Of a stretch of 64,000 nt of DNA, positions 15,252-24,067 are shown piece by piece. The DNA is from Ruminococcus sp. (GTDB taxonomy: Bacteria > Bacillota > Clostridia > Oscillospirales > Ruminococcaceae). The translations under genes were made by a program, and so were the position numbers. The notes under the pieces are model-generated. The model saw only the letters and a list, made by a program, of their open reading frames with translations, did no database searches and had not been told where the DNA came from. Numbering within the stretch: position 1 is the stretch's first letter; every line of letters starts with the position of its first letter. The DNA lies in assembly GCA_017462565.1 (NCBI GenBank), contig JAFTQW010000001.1, positions 61,506-125,505 on the forward strand, read 5' to 3'.

Positions 15252-17708
15252 TTAGCCCATTACAACTTCAACTTCGTGAACACCGCCGTCAGCAGCAGGG
15301 ATAACATTTCCGTCAACAGCCTTGCCGTCAACAGTCATGCTCTTAACGCCCTTGCAAACGTGGTCAGGGTTCTTAACAGTGATGTTGTATGTAGCGCCAC
15401 GGAACTTTCTTGTAGCAGTAAGTCCGTCCCACTCGTGAGGAATGGAAGGATCGATCTTCAAACCGTCGAAATCAGCCTGTAAACCGAGGATATACTGCGA
15501 AATAGCAACCATGTTCCAAGCAGCAGTACCTGTAAGCCATGAGTTCTTGCCCTCACCGAATCTGCTTGCGTCCTTACCGGCGATCATCTGACCGTACACA
15601 TAAGGCTCAGTCTTGTGGAGATCGGAGATTTCCTCATTGAAAGCAGGAGCGATCTTGCTGTAGTACTCGAAAGCCTTGTCGCCACGGCCTGCATAAGCCT
15701 CAGCGCAGATTATCCAAGCATTGTTGTGAGTGAAGATACCTGCGTTCTCCTTATATCCGCCCGGATATGTGGAAATTTCGCCGTACTGGATATAGTACTT
15801 AGTGAAAGCAGGGTTATTGAGAACAAGACCGTACTGAGTGTTGAGGTACTTGTCGATAGCGTTGAGAGTCTTGATGTCAGCGCCCTCTTCCTTGCCGATC
15901 TCGGACATAACAGCGAATCCCTGCGGCTCGATGAAGATCTTGCCCTCTTCGCATTCCTTTGAACCCATCTTAGCGCCTGTAGAGTCATAAGCTCTGATGA
16001 ACCAGTCGCCGTCGAAAGCGGATTCCATAACATTCTTCTTCATCTTGTCGATCTCAGCCTGAGCAGCCTCAGCCTCAGCGTCCTTACCGAGGTGTTTGAG
16101 GATAGCAACATAGTTCGGACCGGCATATGTAAACAGAGTAGCAACCATAACGGACTCAGCGATCTTAGAGTAGCCGCCCTCAGCAGCAAACTTCGGATTA
16201 GTGTAAGTCTGGAAGCTCTCACCGGGAGTGTCGGAATAGCATGAAAGGTTGATACAGTCGTTCCAGTCAGCTCTCATAGCAAGCGGGAGACCGTGAGGAC
16301 CGAGGTTATTAACGATCTTATAGAATGAAACCTTGAGGTGATCGAGCATAGGCTGAGCCTTAGACTCATCGTTATCGTAAGGAACCATTTCATCGAGGAT
16401 AGACCAGTCGCCTGTTTCCTTGATATAAGCGGAAACGGAAAGAATCATCCACAGCGGATCGTCGGAGAAGTCGCCGCCGATATCGGAGTTGCCCTTCTTA
16501 GTAAGAGGCTGATACTGGTGGTAGCATCCGCCGTCAGGGAGCTGAGTCGAAGCGATGTCGATGATACGCTCTCTTGCACGGTCAGGAATCTGGTGAACGA
16601 AACCGAGGATATCCTGATTGGAGTCTCTGAATCCCATACCTCTGCCGATACCGCTCTCGAAGTAAGAAGCGGAACGTGAAAGGTTGAAAGTAACCATACA
16701 CTGATACTGATTCCAGATATTAACCATACGATTGACCTTATCGTCAGGAGTATCAACGTTGATAACGCCGAGGAGCTTGTCCCATGTTGCCTTAAGTTCA
16801 GCAAGACCTGCTGCAACCTTTTCGGGAGTATTGTACTGCTCGATCATAGCGAGAGCCTTTTCCTTGTTGATAGTAACGCCGTCAGCCTCAAACTTCTTGT
16901 CAACAGGCATTTCAACGTAGCCAAGGATAAATACTAAAGTTTTGGATTCGCCCGGAGCGAGAGTGATCTTCTTATAATGAGAAGCGATAGGAGACCAGCC
17001 GTCGGCAAAAGAATTGTTAGCCTTATCGGCAACAACAGCCTGCGGATCGTTAAAACCGTTGTAAAGACCGATGAAAGAATCTCTGTCGGTGTCATAGCCG
17101 TCGATCTCGTCGTTAACGGTATAGAAAGCGAAGTGGTCACGTCTGTCTCTGTATTCGGTTTTGTGATAAATAGTAGAACCGACAATCTCTACACGTCCTG
17201 TAGAGAAGTTTCTCTGGAAGTTAGTGCAGTCGTCCTGAGCGTCCCACAAGCACCACTCGGCAAAAGAGAAGAGCGAGAAAGACTTAGCTTCCGAGCTTTC
17301 ATTAGTAAGAACGACCTGCTGAATTTCGCCGTTATAATTCTGAGGAACGAAGAAAGTAACTTCAGCCTTAAGGTTGTTTTTCTTACCTGTGATAATAGTA
17401 TATCCCATACCGTGACGGCATTCATATGAATCCAGCTCTGTTTTAACAGGTGACCAACCCGGATTCCAGATAGTACCGTTTTCATTAATGTAGAAATAGC
17501 GTCCGCCCATATCAATAGGAACGTTGTTATAACGATATCTTGTAATTCTTCTGAGACGAGCGTCTTTATAGAAAGAATAACCTCCGGCAGTATTGGAAAT
17601 CAGTGAAAAGAAACCCTGCGTACCGAGGTAATTGATCCACGGATAGGGGGTTCTTGGGGAATTAATAACATATTCCCTATTGGCGTCGTCAAAAAATCCG
17701 AACTTCAT
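15252..17708 (-). CDS. Cellobiose phosphorylase (GH94)
   Basis: An 818-residue cytosolic enzyme that splits cellobiose with phosphate into glucose 1-phosphate and glucose, saving ATP. It begins [15 protein letters not shown], the typical GH94 start, and carries the general-acid Asp481 in AMRADWNDC and the active-site stretches [14 protein letters not shown] and [12 protein letters not shown]. The ATG at 17708 is chosen over the ATG at 17714, which is too close to the AAGGAG site. Closest type is cellobiose (not cellodextrin) phosphorylase by length and start; the substrate is family-based. Strong promoter at 17773-17801. It supports use of cellulose oligomers produced outside. Confidence 0.93.
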   Translation of the reverse strand: MKFGFFDDANREYVINSPRTPYPWINYLGTQGFFSLISNTAGGYSFYKDARLRRITRYRYNNVPIDMGGRYFYINENGTIWNPGWSPVKTELDSYECRHGMGYTIITGKKNNLKAEVTFFVPQNYNGEIQQVVLTNESSEAKSFSLFSFAEWCLWDAQDDCTNFQRNFSTGRVEIVGSTIYHKTEYRDRRDHFAFYTVNDEIDGYDTDRDSFIGLYNGFNDPQAVVADKANNSFADGWSPIASHYKKITLAPGESKTLVFILGYVEMPVDKKFEADGVTINKEKALAMIEQYNTPEKVAAGLAELKATWDKLLGVINVDTPDDKVNRMVNIWNQYQCMVTFNLSRSASYFESGIGRGMGFRDSNQDILGFVHQIPDRARERIIDIASTQLPDGGCYHQYQPLTKKGNSDIGGDFSDDPLWMILSVSAYIKETGDWSILDEMVPYDNDESKAQPMLDHLKVSFYKIVNNLGPHGLPLAMRADWNDCINLSCYSDTPGESFQTYTNPKFAAEGGYSKIAESVMVATLFTYAGPNYVAILKHLGKDAEAEAAQAEIDKMKKNVMESAFDGDWFIRAYDSTGAKMGSKECEEGKIFIEPQGFAVMSEIGKEEGADIKTLNAIDKYLNTQYGLVLNNPAFTKYYIQYGEISTYPGGYKENAGIFTHNNAWIICAEAYAGRGDKAFEYYSKIAPAFNEEISDLHKTEPYVYGQMIAGKDASRFGEGKNSWLTGTAAWNMVAISQYILGLQADFDGLKIDPSIPHEWDGLTATRKFRGATYNITVKNPDHVCKGVKSMTVDGKAVDGNVIPAADGGVHEVEVVMG

Positions 17709-17749
17709 ATTCATTCTCCTTTATCTTCATTAAGAGCTTACTTAAACAA

Positions 17750-17762
17750 ACGGATAAACCGT
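17750..17762. promoter_or_regulatory. Small dyad at the phosphorylase transcription start
   Basis: ACGG (17750-17753) and CCGT (17759-17762) around ATAAA, right at the predicted transcription start; possible binding site of a sugar-responsive repressor. Short, so weak evidence. Confidence 0.3.
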
Positions 17763-17772
17763 GTCAGAAAGT

Positions 17773-17801
17773 ATTATACCATATTTTTCATTATATTACA
17801 A
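17773..17801 (-). promoter_or_regulatory. Promoter of cellobiose phosphorylase
   Basis: Minus strand TTGTAA (17796-17801), 17-base spacer ending in TGG, TATAAT (17773-17778). The stretch 17802-17951 upstream has no gene; it only shows the AACAACTTAAAAGATTTTGT lead-in of the following repeat. Confidence 0.75.
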
Positions 17802-17951
17802 GAGATAACACAAAATTACTGCGTATTATTTTTAAGCATATTTTTGTGCATGATGACGGAAATCAAAGCTTTCAGCACATGGATGACAATTCCATGTCAA
17901 CAACTTAAAAGATTTTGTGCCTTGAATCTCTGTAAAAGAGTATCCTATCAT

Positions 17952-18065
17952 TGGCGATAGCCATAATTATTTCAAATACCTTTGGTATTTGAAATAATTA
18001 ATACTGGGTTTCCAAAGGGTTGAATAACCCTTTGGCAGGGGTTTAAGGGGACAGAGTCCCCTTAA
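17952..18065. repeat. D-A-B-C hairpin repeat, copy 3
   Basis: D: TGGC/GCCA (17952-17963). A: AATTATTTCAAATACC (17965-17980)/GGTATTTGAAATAATT (17984-17999). B: CCAAAGGGTT/AACCCTTTGG (18012-18035). C: AAGGGGAC/GTCCCCTT (18045-18063). Lies 17 bases past the stop of the epimerase gene. Confidence 0.9.
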
Positions 18066-18081
18066 GCTGCGACATATGATA

Positions 18082-19095
18082 TCAATCCGCTCTGGTGAAG
18101 AATCTCTGATTTGCCTCAAAGGTTTCGCCGGGCTTGATCTCACGGTATCCGGTCACATCGGCAGGAAGCGAGAGATTAGGAGCGTCGATCATAGCTGTCA
18201 TCGGTTCGGGACAGAAATAATGGTTGAAGCCACGGTCGTTCCAGATTATCCAGAATTTATACTCGTCCGAAACCTCATAGCAGATTTTCTTTCCGCTTGC
18301 GATATCCTCGGCAATAACTCCGTGGAACTTCTCATGATCGAGTTCTGCATACTCGCCGAAATACATATCGTTGTCGCAAACCTGAAGAACAGGGCACTTA
18401 TTTCCGCTCTTATATTCAAGATCCCACATTGTAAGCGAATTAAGCTTTTCTGTCGGGAGACAGCGTTCGTTAAGCTCGCATTTCTTGCCTATCGGAACGG
18501 TAAGACGGATATCGGATTCCTTTCCGCCGTCCACAAACGGAGCGTTGATGGTCGTATGGGAAGCCAGCGACATAGGGAGAACCTTGCTGCCGGAAGTGTT
18601 AATGAATTTAATATTCTGCTCCAGACCGTTTTCAGAGAGAGTGAAAGTATACTCGGCAATGAAATTCACCGGGAGGTACTGGAAAAATTCGTCCCTTTCA
18701 TCATAGACATAGCGTGTTTTTACCCATGCGCAGTTGCTGTCGGCATTATGCTCAACGACCTCATGAACTCTCTTATGGAGAAATCCGTGAATATGATTAT
18801 TGTAAGGAGCTTTTTCGTTTACCGGAAGCTGATAAACGGCGTCGGAAGTTTTAAGAACGCCGTCTGCGAATCTGTTTGGCAGATAAAGCGTAGGAAGTCC
18901 CCACACTTCGGCGGACTGCCTTATAGTTTCGGCGGAATTATCGGCATTAAAGCGGAAAAACTCTATACCGTTCGTGTTATCTCTGAGACGGATAACATTC
19001 GAGCCGATCTCATAAGCCACAAGAGCCTCATATCCGCCCGCCTGAAGTCTCACGCAGGCGGTTCCGTTGAAGTTAAAAAGCTGGGTATTGTTCAT
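18082..19095 (-). CDS. Aldose 1-epimerase family protein
   Basis: A 337-residue mutarotase-fold protein (galactose mutarotase-like), expected to interconvert alpha and beta anomers of a sugar in the cytosol. Features: NNHIHGFLH (the family His near residue 100), LPMSLASHTTINAPF (the second His region), and an acidic PEPMTAMIDAPN loop near the C-terminus. The ATG at 19095 is chosen because AAAGGA precedes it by 9 bases; an earlier in-frame ATG at 19104 and start at 19125 overlap that site. It lies 32 bases after citrate synthase on the same strand, so is probably co-transcribed. A 347-aa antisense frame here is a shadow. Precise sugar unknown. Confidence 0.82.
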   Translation of the reverse strand: MNNTQLFNFNGTACVRLQAGGYEALVAYEIGSNVIRLRDNTNGIEFFRFNADNSAETIRQSAEVWGLPTLYLPNRFADGVLKTSDAVYQLPVNEKAPYNNHIHGFLHKRVHEVVEHNADSNCAWVKTRYVYDERDEFFQYLPVNFIAEYTFTLSENGLEQNIKFINTSGSKVLPMSLASHTTINAPFVDGGKESDIRLTVPIGKKCELNERCLPTEKLNSLTMWDLEYKSGNKCPVLQVCDNDMYFGEYAELDHEKFHGVIAEDIASGKKICYEVSDEYKFWIIWNDRGFNHYFCPEPMTAMIDAPNLSLPADVTGYREIKPGETFEANQRFFTRAD

Positions 19096-19127
19096 ATATT
19101 TCATTCCTTTCAAAAATAATTTCAATA

Positions 19128-20495
19128 TTAATCCATTCTGTTTTCCATATCGGTATATTCACGAACAGGAGAAATAGCCTTATAAGCCGGACGGATTATC
19201 TTATTGGAGTTGATAAGCTCCTCTATACGGTGAGCCGACCAGCCTGCAATTCTTGAAACGGCAAAAATCGGAGTAAAAAGTTCATCGGGAATACCGAGCA
19301 TTCTGTAAACGAATCCGCTGTAGAAATCGACATTGGCGCAGACGCCCTTATAAATTCTGCGTTCCTCGGCAATAACCTCGGGAGCAAGTCTTTCAACGAG
19401 GGAATAGAGTCTGAATTCCTCTTCCCTGCCCTTTTCCTCAGAAAGCTTTTCGACAAACCCCTTAAAGACCTTAGCTCTCGGATCGGAAGTTGAGTACACA
19501 GCGTGTCCCATGCCGTAAATAAGACCGGAACGGTCGAACGCTTCCTTGTGAAGGAGCTTGCGGAGATAGGTTTTAACCTCTTCCTCGTCCTCCCAGTTGC
19601 CGACATTTTCCTTCATATCGTCGAACATCATAGCGACCTTGATATTTGCTCCGCCGTGCTTAGGACCTTTCAGCGAACCGAGAGCCGCAGCGATAGCGGA
19701 ATAAGTGTCCGTTCCCGAAGATGAAACGACATGAACGGTAAATGTTGAGTTATTGCCGCCGCCATGCTCGGCATGAAGAACGAGAGCAAGATCGAGTATC
19801 CTTGCTTCAAGCTCCGTATAATTTTTATTGGGACGAAGCATATAAAGCAGATTTTCCGCAATAGAAAGCTTGGGATCAGGATCGTGTATAAAAAGACTTC
19901 CGCCGTAATTGGAATATCTGTAAGCCTGATAACCGTATACTGCAAGTACAGGGAAAAGCGTTATCAGTTCAACACACTGACGCAGAACGTTGGGAATTGA
20001 AACGTCGTTAGCGTTATCATCGTAAGAATAAAGAGCAAGAACGCTTTTAGCGAGAGTATTCATCATATTATCGCTGGGAGTTTTCATAATAACGTCTCTT
20101 GTAAACGTAGACGGAAGAGTACGGAAATCGGCAAGAAGCTTTTTAAATTCATGCAGCTCGTGTTCAGAGGGCATACTTCCGAAAAGAAGCAGATAAATAG
20201 TTTCCTCAAAGCCGAAGCGTCTTTCCTTTATAAAACCGGCGACGATATCTTCAACGTCGATTCCTCTGTAATAGAGTTTGCCGTCGCCGTGATTGGGAGT
20301 TCCATCGCCGGTATCAAGAACCTTAATGGTGCTTATATTGGTAAGACCGGCAACAACTCCGCTGCCGTTGATATCACGCAGGCCTCTTTTAACATCATAC
20401 TGTGTATAAAGTTCAGGGTCGATCTTATATCCTTCCAGTGATTTTTCGGCAAGGTGTTTAATTTCCGGAGTAATTTCAGAAAATCTGTATTTCAC
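19128..20495 (-). CDS. Citrate synthase
   Basis: A 455-residue enzyme joining acetyl-CoA and oxaloacetate to citrate, feeding the oxidative branch toward 2-oxoglutarate and glutamate. Family elements: GDGKLYYRGIDVEDIV, HAEHGGGNNSTFTVHVVSSS (active-site His loop), GSLKGPKHGGAN, and GLIYGMGHAVYSTSDPRAKV with the second active-site His; Asp of the catalytic triad falls in the C-terminal VNVDFYSGFVYRMLG region. GTG start; AAAGGA lies 13 bases upstream, slightly long. The length (455) is that of the larger clostridial/ruminococcal type rather than the 370-aa form. Promoter 20557-20585. Confidence 0.93.
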   Translation of the reverse strand: MKYRFSEITPEIKHLAEKSLEGYKIDPELYTQYDVKRGLRDINGSGVVAGLTNISTIKVLDTGDGTPNHGDGKLYYRGIDVEDIVAGFIKERRFGFEETIYLLLFGSMPSEHELHEFKKLLADFRTLPSTFTRDVIMKTPSDNMMNTLAKSVLALYSYDDNANDVSIPNVLRQCVELITLFPVLAVYGYQAYRYSNYGGSLFIHDPDPKLSIAENLLYMLRPNKNYTELEARILDLALVLHAEHGGGNNSTFTVHVVSSSGTDTYSAIAAALGSLKGPKHGGANIKVAMMFDDMKENVGNWEDEEEVKTYLRKLLHKEAFDRSGLIYGMGHAVYSTSDPRAKVFKGFVEKLSEEKGREEEFRLYSLVERLAPEVIAEERRIYKGVCANVDFYSGFVYRMLGIPDELFTPIFAVSRIAGWSAHRIEELINSNKIIRPAYKAISPVREYTDMENRMD

Positions 20496-20556
20496 AGTAT
20501 ATCGCCGTCCTTTCTTTTCCGCTTTTTCAGCAATTCTTATTTAATAATATTTATTT

Positions 20557-20585
20557 ATTATAACACATTTCAACAAACTTGTCAA
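20557..20585 (-). promoter_or_regulatory. Promoter of citrate synthase operon
   Basis: Minus strand TTGACA (20580-20585), 17-base spacer, TATAAT (20557-20562) with TGT before it. Near-consensus. Confidence 0.85.
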
Positions 20586-20655
20586 GCTTTTCACAATATA
20601 TCACAGCAGAAGCGATAAAAAATGTAAGTTCAGAGATAGAATTTGTAAATTTCTA

Positions 20656-20684
20656 TTGCAAAAAGGCAGTATATTTGGTAATAT
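20656..20684 (+). promoter_or_regulatory. Promoter of the zinc-ribbon/TPM pair
   Basis: TTGCAA (20656-20661), 17 bases ending in TGG, TAATAT (20679-20684); transcription would begin close to 20691. Divergent from the citrate synthase promoter. Confidence 0.6.
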
Positions 20685-20714
20685 AGATATATATACATGA
20701 TAGGAGTGATACCA

Positions 20715-21773
20715 TTGAATGCAGCAGAATATAAATGTCCAAACTGCAATGCCGACCTTAAATTTGATCCTGAATTACAAAAACTAAGCTGTGAATACTG
20801 TCTCAGCGTATTCACGGTCGAGGAAATAAAGAAGATATGTGCCGAAGCGGAAAACAGCATCCCGAAGGATTCCATGGTGCAGTCGCAGCAGGAATTTGAA
20901 GACCACAATCAGCTCTACCACTGTTCAAGCTGCGGAGCAGATATAATGTGCGACGACCGCCAGACTGCCCTTTTCTGCTATTACTGCCACAATCCGGTCA
21001 TTTTATCGGGCAAGCTTTCCGGAGCATACAAACCGAGCAAAATAATCGGATTCAAGTTCACCAAAGACCTCGCCGTTGAAAAGTTCAAAAACTGGATAAA
21101 CGGAAAGAAATTCGTTCCGGACGATTTCAAAAGCGAACAGCAGATCGAGAAAATCACAGGTCTTTACGTTCCGTTCTGGATAGCGGACTGCAAAATAAAC
21201 GTCAATTTCAGCGCCATAGGGAAAAAAATACGCCACTGGAGCTCCGGAAGCTACGCCTATACCGAAACGAAGGAATTCCGCATTTCACGTCAGGGAACGG
21301 TAGCCGCCAACGGTATTCCTGCCGACGGCGAAAGCAAGATAGACGATCTTCTCATGGAGTCGATAGAGCCCTTTGACTACGGCGAACTGAAAGACTTCTC
21401 CATGTCGTACCTGAGCGGTTTCTACGCCGACAAATACGACGTGGACAAAGCCGGAGTTTTCCCCAGAATACGCACCAGAGCTTCGGAGGCAAGCAAAAAA
21501 GTTGTGCGTGACAGCATCGGCTCATACTCCTCGCTTGCCGTATCGGTCGAGCAGTACAACATCATGAACACCGACTGGGAATACATGATGCTGCCGGTAT
21601 GGTTCATGACCTACAGATACAACGATACTGTCTATGAATTTGCCATAAACGGTCAGACCGGAAAGCTTGCCGGAACTCCTCCCCTCGATAAGGGCAAACT
21701 GAAAAGCTTCTGCGCCGCTATAGGAATTGCGGCAGCGGCAGGACTATATCTTATCGGAGGTGTGATATTCTGA
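20715..21773 (+). CDS. Zinc-ribbon membrane-anchored protein
   Basis: A 352-residue protein with two zinc-ribbon modules at the start (YKCPNCNADL...LSCEYCLSVF and YHCSSCGADI...LFCYYCHNP), a long beta-rich middle (ITGLYVPFWIADCKINV, YMMLPVWFMTYRYNDTVYEF, FAINGQTGKLAG) and one C-terminal membrane helix (SFCAAIGIAAAAGLYLIGGVIF). This layout is known from 'TFIIB-type zinc ribbon' proteins that sit next to TPM-domain genes. The TTG at 20715 is chosen because GGAG is 8 bases before it; an ATG at 20697 has no ribosome site and is nearly at the transcription start. One-base overlap with the next gene. Function unknown; likely a membrane quality-control or envelope role with its partner. Confidence 0.75.
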   Translation: MNAAEYKCPNCNADLKFDPELQKLSCEYCLSVFTVEEIKKICAEAENSIPKDSMVQSQQEFEDHNQLYHCSSCGADIMCDDRQTALFCYYCHNPVILSGKLSGAYKPSKIIGFKFTKDLAVEKFKNWINGKKFVPDDFKSEQQIEKITGLYVPFWIADCKINVNFSAIGKKIRHWSSGSYAYTETKEFRISRQGTVAANGIPADGESKIDDLLMESIEPFDYGELKDFSMSYLSGFYADKYDVDKAGVFPRIRTRASEASKKVVRDSIGSYSSLAVSVEQYNIMNTDWEYMMLPVWFMTYRYNDTVYEFAINGQTGKLAGTPPLDKGKLKSFCAAIGIAAAAGLYLIGGVIF

Positions 21774-22696
21774 TGAGCAAAAAAATAAGTCTTTTAGTCA
21801 TATTAGCCGGACTTGTCACAGCCGCCGCAATCGTACTCAGCATCTTCTTTGGCGGGCAGAAAAATCTCCGTGAGGAATTTGACGGCGATACGAGTTTAAG
21901 CGGAATAATCGACGATTACGGCTTTTACGACGACGACAGCGAAAAATTTGCGGAGCTTGAAGCGTATGTTCGTGATACTGCCGAAATGCTTGAAATGAAC
22001 GTGATAATCTATCTCAGCGGAGATTCCGGCTATTACCGTACCGACGACGACATTGACGATTATGCCGCCAAAAGATACGACGATATCTGCGGAAAGGATA
22101 CCGACGGAGTGTTCCTTTACCTCGATATATGCGGAAAAAGTCCGGCATACGATCTTCTTTCATGCAGCGGAAAAGCCGGAGTAATTTATGGCAGGGACAT
22201 AGTCTCCATAGTTGAAACAGCAAACTCTGAACTTCCTCCGTCCGGTCATACCATAAGCGAAAATCAGCTTACATCAGCAATAATAAATTTCTGCGTCACG
22301 ATCAGCTCCAGATACGAAAACTATAAACCCAACTCTTTCCGCTGGGAGCATGATAAATATACGGGGAAATATTTCTACTACAAAAACGGTGAATTTTACG
22401 TAACGAAAAAAGCTCCACCGGTGCTTCGGCTTATCATATTTGCAATTGCATCGGTAATCGGAGCAGTTATAGCCATTATCTGCTATTATGCGATAAGGAG
22501 CAGATATAAATTCAAGACGAGCGCAAATCCGGGAATTTACGTTGCTCACGGAGAAACGCATTTTACAGACAGCTCCGATACCTTTATACGGAGCTACGTT
22601 ACGAAGCGTAAGATCGAATCGAGCAGCAGTTCCGGCGGAGGAGGCGGCGGAAGAAGCGGCGGCGGAGGACACATCAGCGGCGGCAGCCATAGATAG
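21773..22696 (+). CDS. TPM-domain (YgcG-like) membrane protein
   Basis: A 307-residue protein with an N-terminal membrane helix (ISLLVILAGLVTAAAIVLSI), an extracytoplasmic TPM domain (about 50-180; EMNVIIYLSGDSGY..., DDYAAKRYDDICGKDTDGVFL), a second helix (VLRLIIFAIASVIGAVIAII) and a Ser/Gly-rich tail ending SGGSHR. TPM domains are found in YgcG and in the TLP18.3 photosystem repair protein, and the Gly-rich tail is shared by YgcG proteins. GGAGGTG precedes the ATG and the start overlaps the previous stop by one base (TGATG). The pair is one operon. Function not assigned beyond family. Confidence 0.82.
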   Translation: MSKKISLLVILAGLVTAAAIVLSIFFGGQKNLREEFDGDTSLSGIIDDYGFYDDDSEKFAELEAYVRDTAEMLEMNVIIYLSGDSGYYRTDDDIDDYAAKRYDDICGKDTDGVFLYLDICGKSPAYDLLSCSGKAGVIYGRDIVSIVETANSELPPSGHTISENQLTSAIINFCVTISSRYENYKPNSFRWEHDKYTGKYFYYKNGEFYVTKKAPPVLRLIIFAIASVIGAVIAIICYYAIRSRYKFKTSANPGIYVAHGETHFTDSSDTFIRSYVTKRKIESSSSSGGGGGGRSGGGGHISGGSHR

Positions 22697-22868
22697 GCAG
22701 CGTGACGCTGCACCCAATCACGATGTTACTACCCATAAAAGATTTCAGAACACATCGCTCGTGGTTTACTATCATTAAAAGATTTCTTTAAAGGCGACGT
22801 GACGCTGCACCCAGCCACGATGTTACTACCCACAAAAGATTTCAGAACACATCGCTCGTGATTTACCC
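22697..22868. repeat. K repeats, tandem pair (copies K1 and K2)
   Basis: Two copies, 22697-22778 and 22793-22868, of a unit that begins GCAGCGTGACGCTGC and CACCCA, continues CACGATGTTACTACCCA and ends ACATCGCTCGTGGTTTAC; the CACGA and TCGTG parts can pair. The first directly follows the TPM stop. Other copies at 26737 and 29645. Confidence 0.85.
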
Positions 22869-22874
22869 ATAATA

Positions 22875-22952
22875 ACGGGTTTCCAAAGGGTTGAATAACC
22901 CTTTGGCAGAGTGCAGGGACAGCGTCCCTGCTGGGGTATCGGGGCAAAGCCC
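22875..22952. repeat. B-C hairpin repeat without D/A, copy 4
   Basis: B: CCAAAGGGTT/AACCCTTTGG (22883-22906). C: GCAGGGAC/GTCCCTGC (22913-22931), then a second stem GGGGC/GCCCC (22941-22952). The C arms differ from other copies (GCAGGGAC instead of AAGGGGAC) but remain complementary. Confidence 0.8.
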
Positions 22953-22957
22953 CGAAA

Positions 22958-23090
22958 AAGACAGCGTGGTGAGATTCCAAAAGAAAATTAAAACCTGCCA
23001 TTCTATAAAAATCATATTAGAACACATTCCACGCTGTCCGAAAAGCAGGGAGCACAGCGAAGCGTCTGCGACCGGACGTTTCGCTAAAAA
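22958..23090 (+). ncRNA. Candidate structured element E, copy E1
   Basis: A 10-bp stem GACAGCGTGG (22960-22969)/CCACGCTGTC (23029-23038) encloses about 59 bases and is followed by AGCGAAGCGTCTGCGACCGG. The same plan recurs at 29843-29965 with a changed stem (GACAGCGCAGA/TCTGCGCTGTC), an equal stem-to-stem distance and a similar 3' part. Strand and RNA nature are inferred from the terminator-like hairpin that follows each copy. Confidence 0.4.
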
Positions 23091-23103
23091 CCGAAAATGA
23101 CAG

Positions 23104-23145
23104 AAAAAACTGCTATACCTAAAACGGTACAGCAGTTTTATTTTA
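23104..23145. terminator. Bidirectional hairpin at the end of an XRE gene
   Basis: AAAACTGCT (23106-23114) pairs with AGCAGTTTT (23131-23139), extended by ACC/GGT; T-runs on both sides. Ends the minus-strand XRE gene and possibly the E1 transcript. Confidence 0.7.
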
Positions 23146-23478
23146 CTCATCGTTTTTTTCACTCAATTCGGCGATAAGGTTCATAACCTTAGCCTTATCG
23201 GAAAAGCTCAGTTTCGAGAAAGCCTCTGAAACTTGATTTGTAGTTTCATCGTATTGTTTTTCATGATCTGATTCAGTAACAATGATATTTTGTGGTTCTC
23301 TGCCTAAAAGATAATCTGTACTTACCTGAAAATAATCTGCAACTTTTTGCAAATAATCAGAACGCATATAACCCTTTTTCCATGTTGCAAGATTACCAGT
23401 ACTATTAGTTACAATTTCACATAATTTTGATATTGATATATCATTTTTATCACATAATTGCTTTATTATTTCGTACAT
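23143..23478 (-). CDS. XRE-family regulator, 111 aa
   Basis: A DNA-binding protein with an HTH at residues about 3-60: MYEIIKQLCDKNDISISKLC, then GNLATWKKGYMRSDYLQKVA and YFQVSTDYLLGRE, the usual XRE ending. The start at 23478 (AGAGGA 6 bases upstream) is chosen; 38 more codons are open upstream but contain no site and cover the operator region. Two perfect palindrome sites lie 80-122 bases upstream between this gene and the divergent promoter for the 23756 gene, so it probably controls both. Confidence 0.85.
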   Translation of the reverse strand: MYEIIKQLCDKNDISISKLCEIVTNSTGNLATWKKGYMRSDYLQKVADYFQVSTDYLLGREPQNIIVTESDHEKQYDETTNQVSEAFSKLSFSDKAKVMNLIAELSEKNDE

Positions 23479-23557
23479 AGAATCCTCTTTCCCTTGTGAT
23501 TTATCACAATTATTTACAAAAAACCAGCATTCCATTTGGATATTATCAATATCTTTT

Positions 23558-23570
23558 TCAAATATTTGCA
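23558..23570. promoter_or_regulatory. Operator dyad site 1
   Basis: TCAAATATTTGCA; contains the palindrome CAAATATTTG. Mirrored by site 2 at 23588-23600 in inverse orientation, 17 bases away. Confidence 0.55.
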
Positions 23571-23578
23571 TTTTTCTA

Positions 23579-23606
23579 TTGACAACTTGCAAATATTTGA
23601 TATAAT
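23579..23606 (+). promoter_or_regulatory. Promoter with operator site 2 in its spacer
   Basis: TTGACA (23579-23584), 16-base spacer, TATAAT (23601-23606). Site 2, TGCAAATATTTGA (23588-23600), fills the spacer, so a bound regulator would block RNA polymerase. It faces the XRE gene at 23756. Confidence 0.7.
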
Positions 23607-23755
23607 AATAACTGTAGCTAAGAATCGCATTAAAAAACGGAACTTACTATACAAAGTTATTATATCACATACATAAACTACAGTCAATATAAATATACGT
23701 GCGATTCAAAAGTCTATAGTTTGGTATATAATTATCCTAAAGGAGATGTTAAACA

Positions 23756-24067
23756 ATGACCTCTATTGGCAAGCGAATAGCGCATATCAGAAAAATGCGT
23801 GGCTATACTCAAGAAAAGTTAGCAGAATTAGCCGATATTTCAGTTCAATATCTTTCAGATATCGAAAACGACAAGAGAAATATAACAGTTACAGTATTAA
23901 AACGCATAACCGAAAGTCTCTATGTTACTACAGATTACATAGTCAGAGGCATAGAAACAGGCAAAGAAGATTGTGCAATTTACCATATGCTTGATACCCT
24001 ATCAGATAAAAACAAAAGAGGCGCTGAAAAAATATTGGAAACTTTTATAGAAGTTCTTATTCAATAA
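23756..24067 (+). CDS. XRE-family regulator, paralogue of the gene at 1-312
   Basis: A 103-residue Cro/CI-type regulator: IGKRIAHIRKMRGYTQEKLA, then DISVQYLSDIENDKRNITV and VTTDYIVRGIE. It aligns end to end with the protein at 1-312, which has the same length, the same TDYI-x-x-GIET turn and the same short tail ending in I-L/I-Q. GGAGATG lies 7 bases before the ATG. A second possible -10 (TATAAT, 23727-23732) lies close to the gene. The gene ends against the minus-strand korC gene with no gap. Targets unknown. Confidence 0.85.
   Translation: MTSIGKRIAHIRKMRGYTQEKLAELADISVQYLSDIENDKRNITVTVLKRITESLYVTTDYIVRGIETGKEDCAIYHMLDTLSDKNKRGAEKILETFIEVLIQ

Noticed and set aside
18076-19119. 347-codon plus-strand frame opposite the epimerase gene
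   Set aside because: Shadow frame; the minus-strand protein has clear mutarotase residues and a ribosome site.
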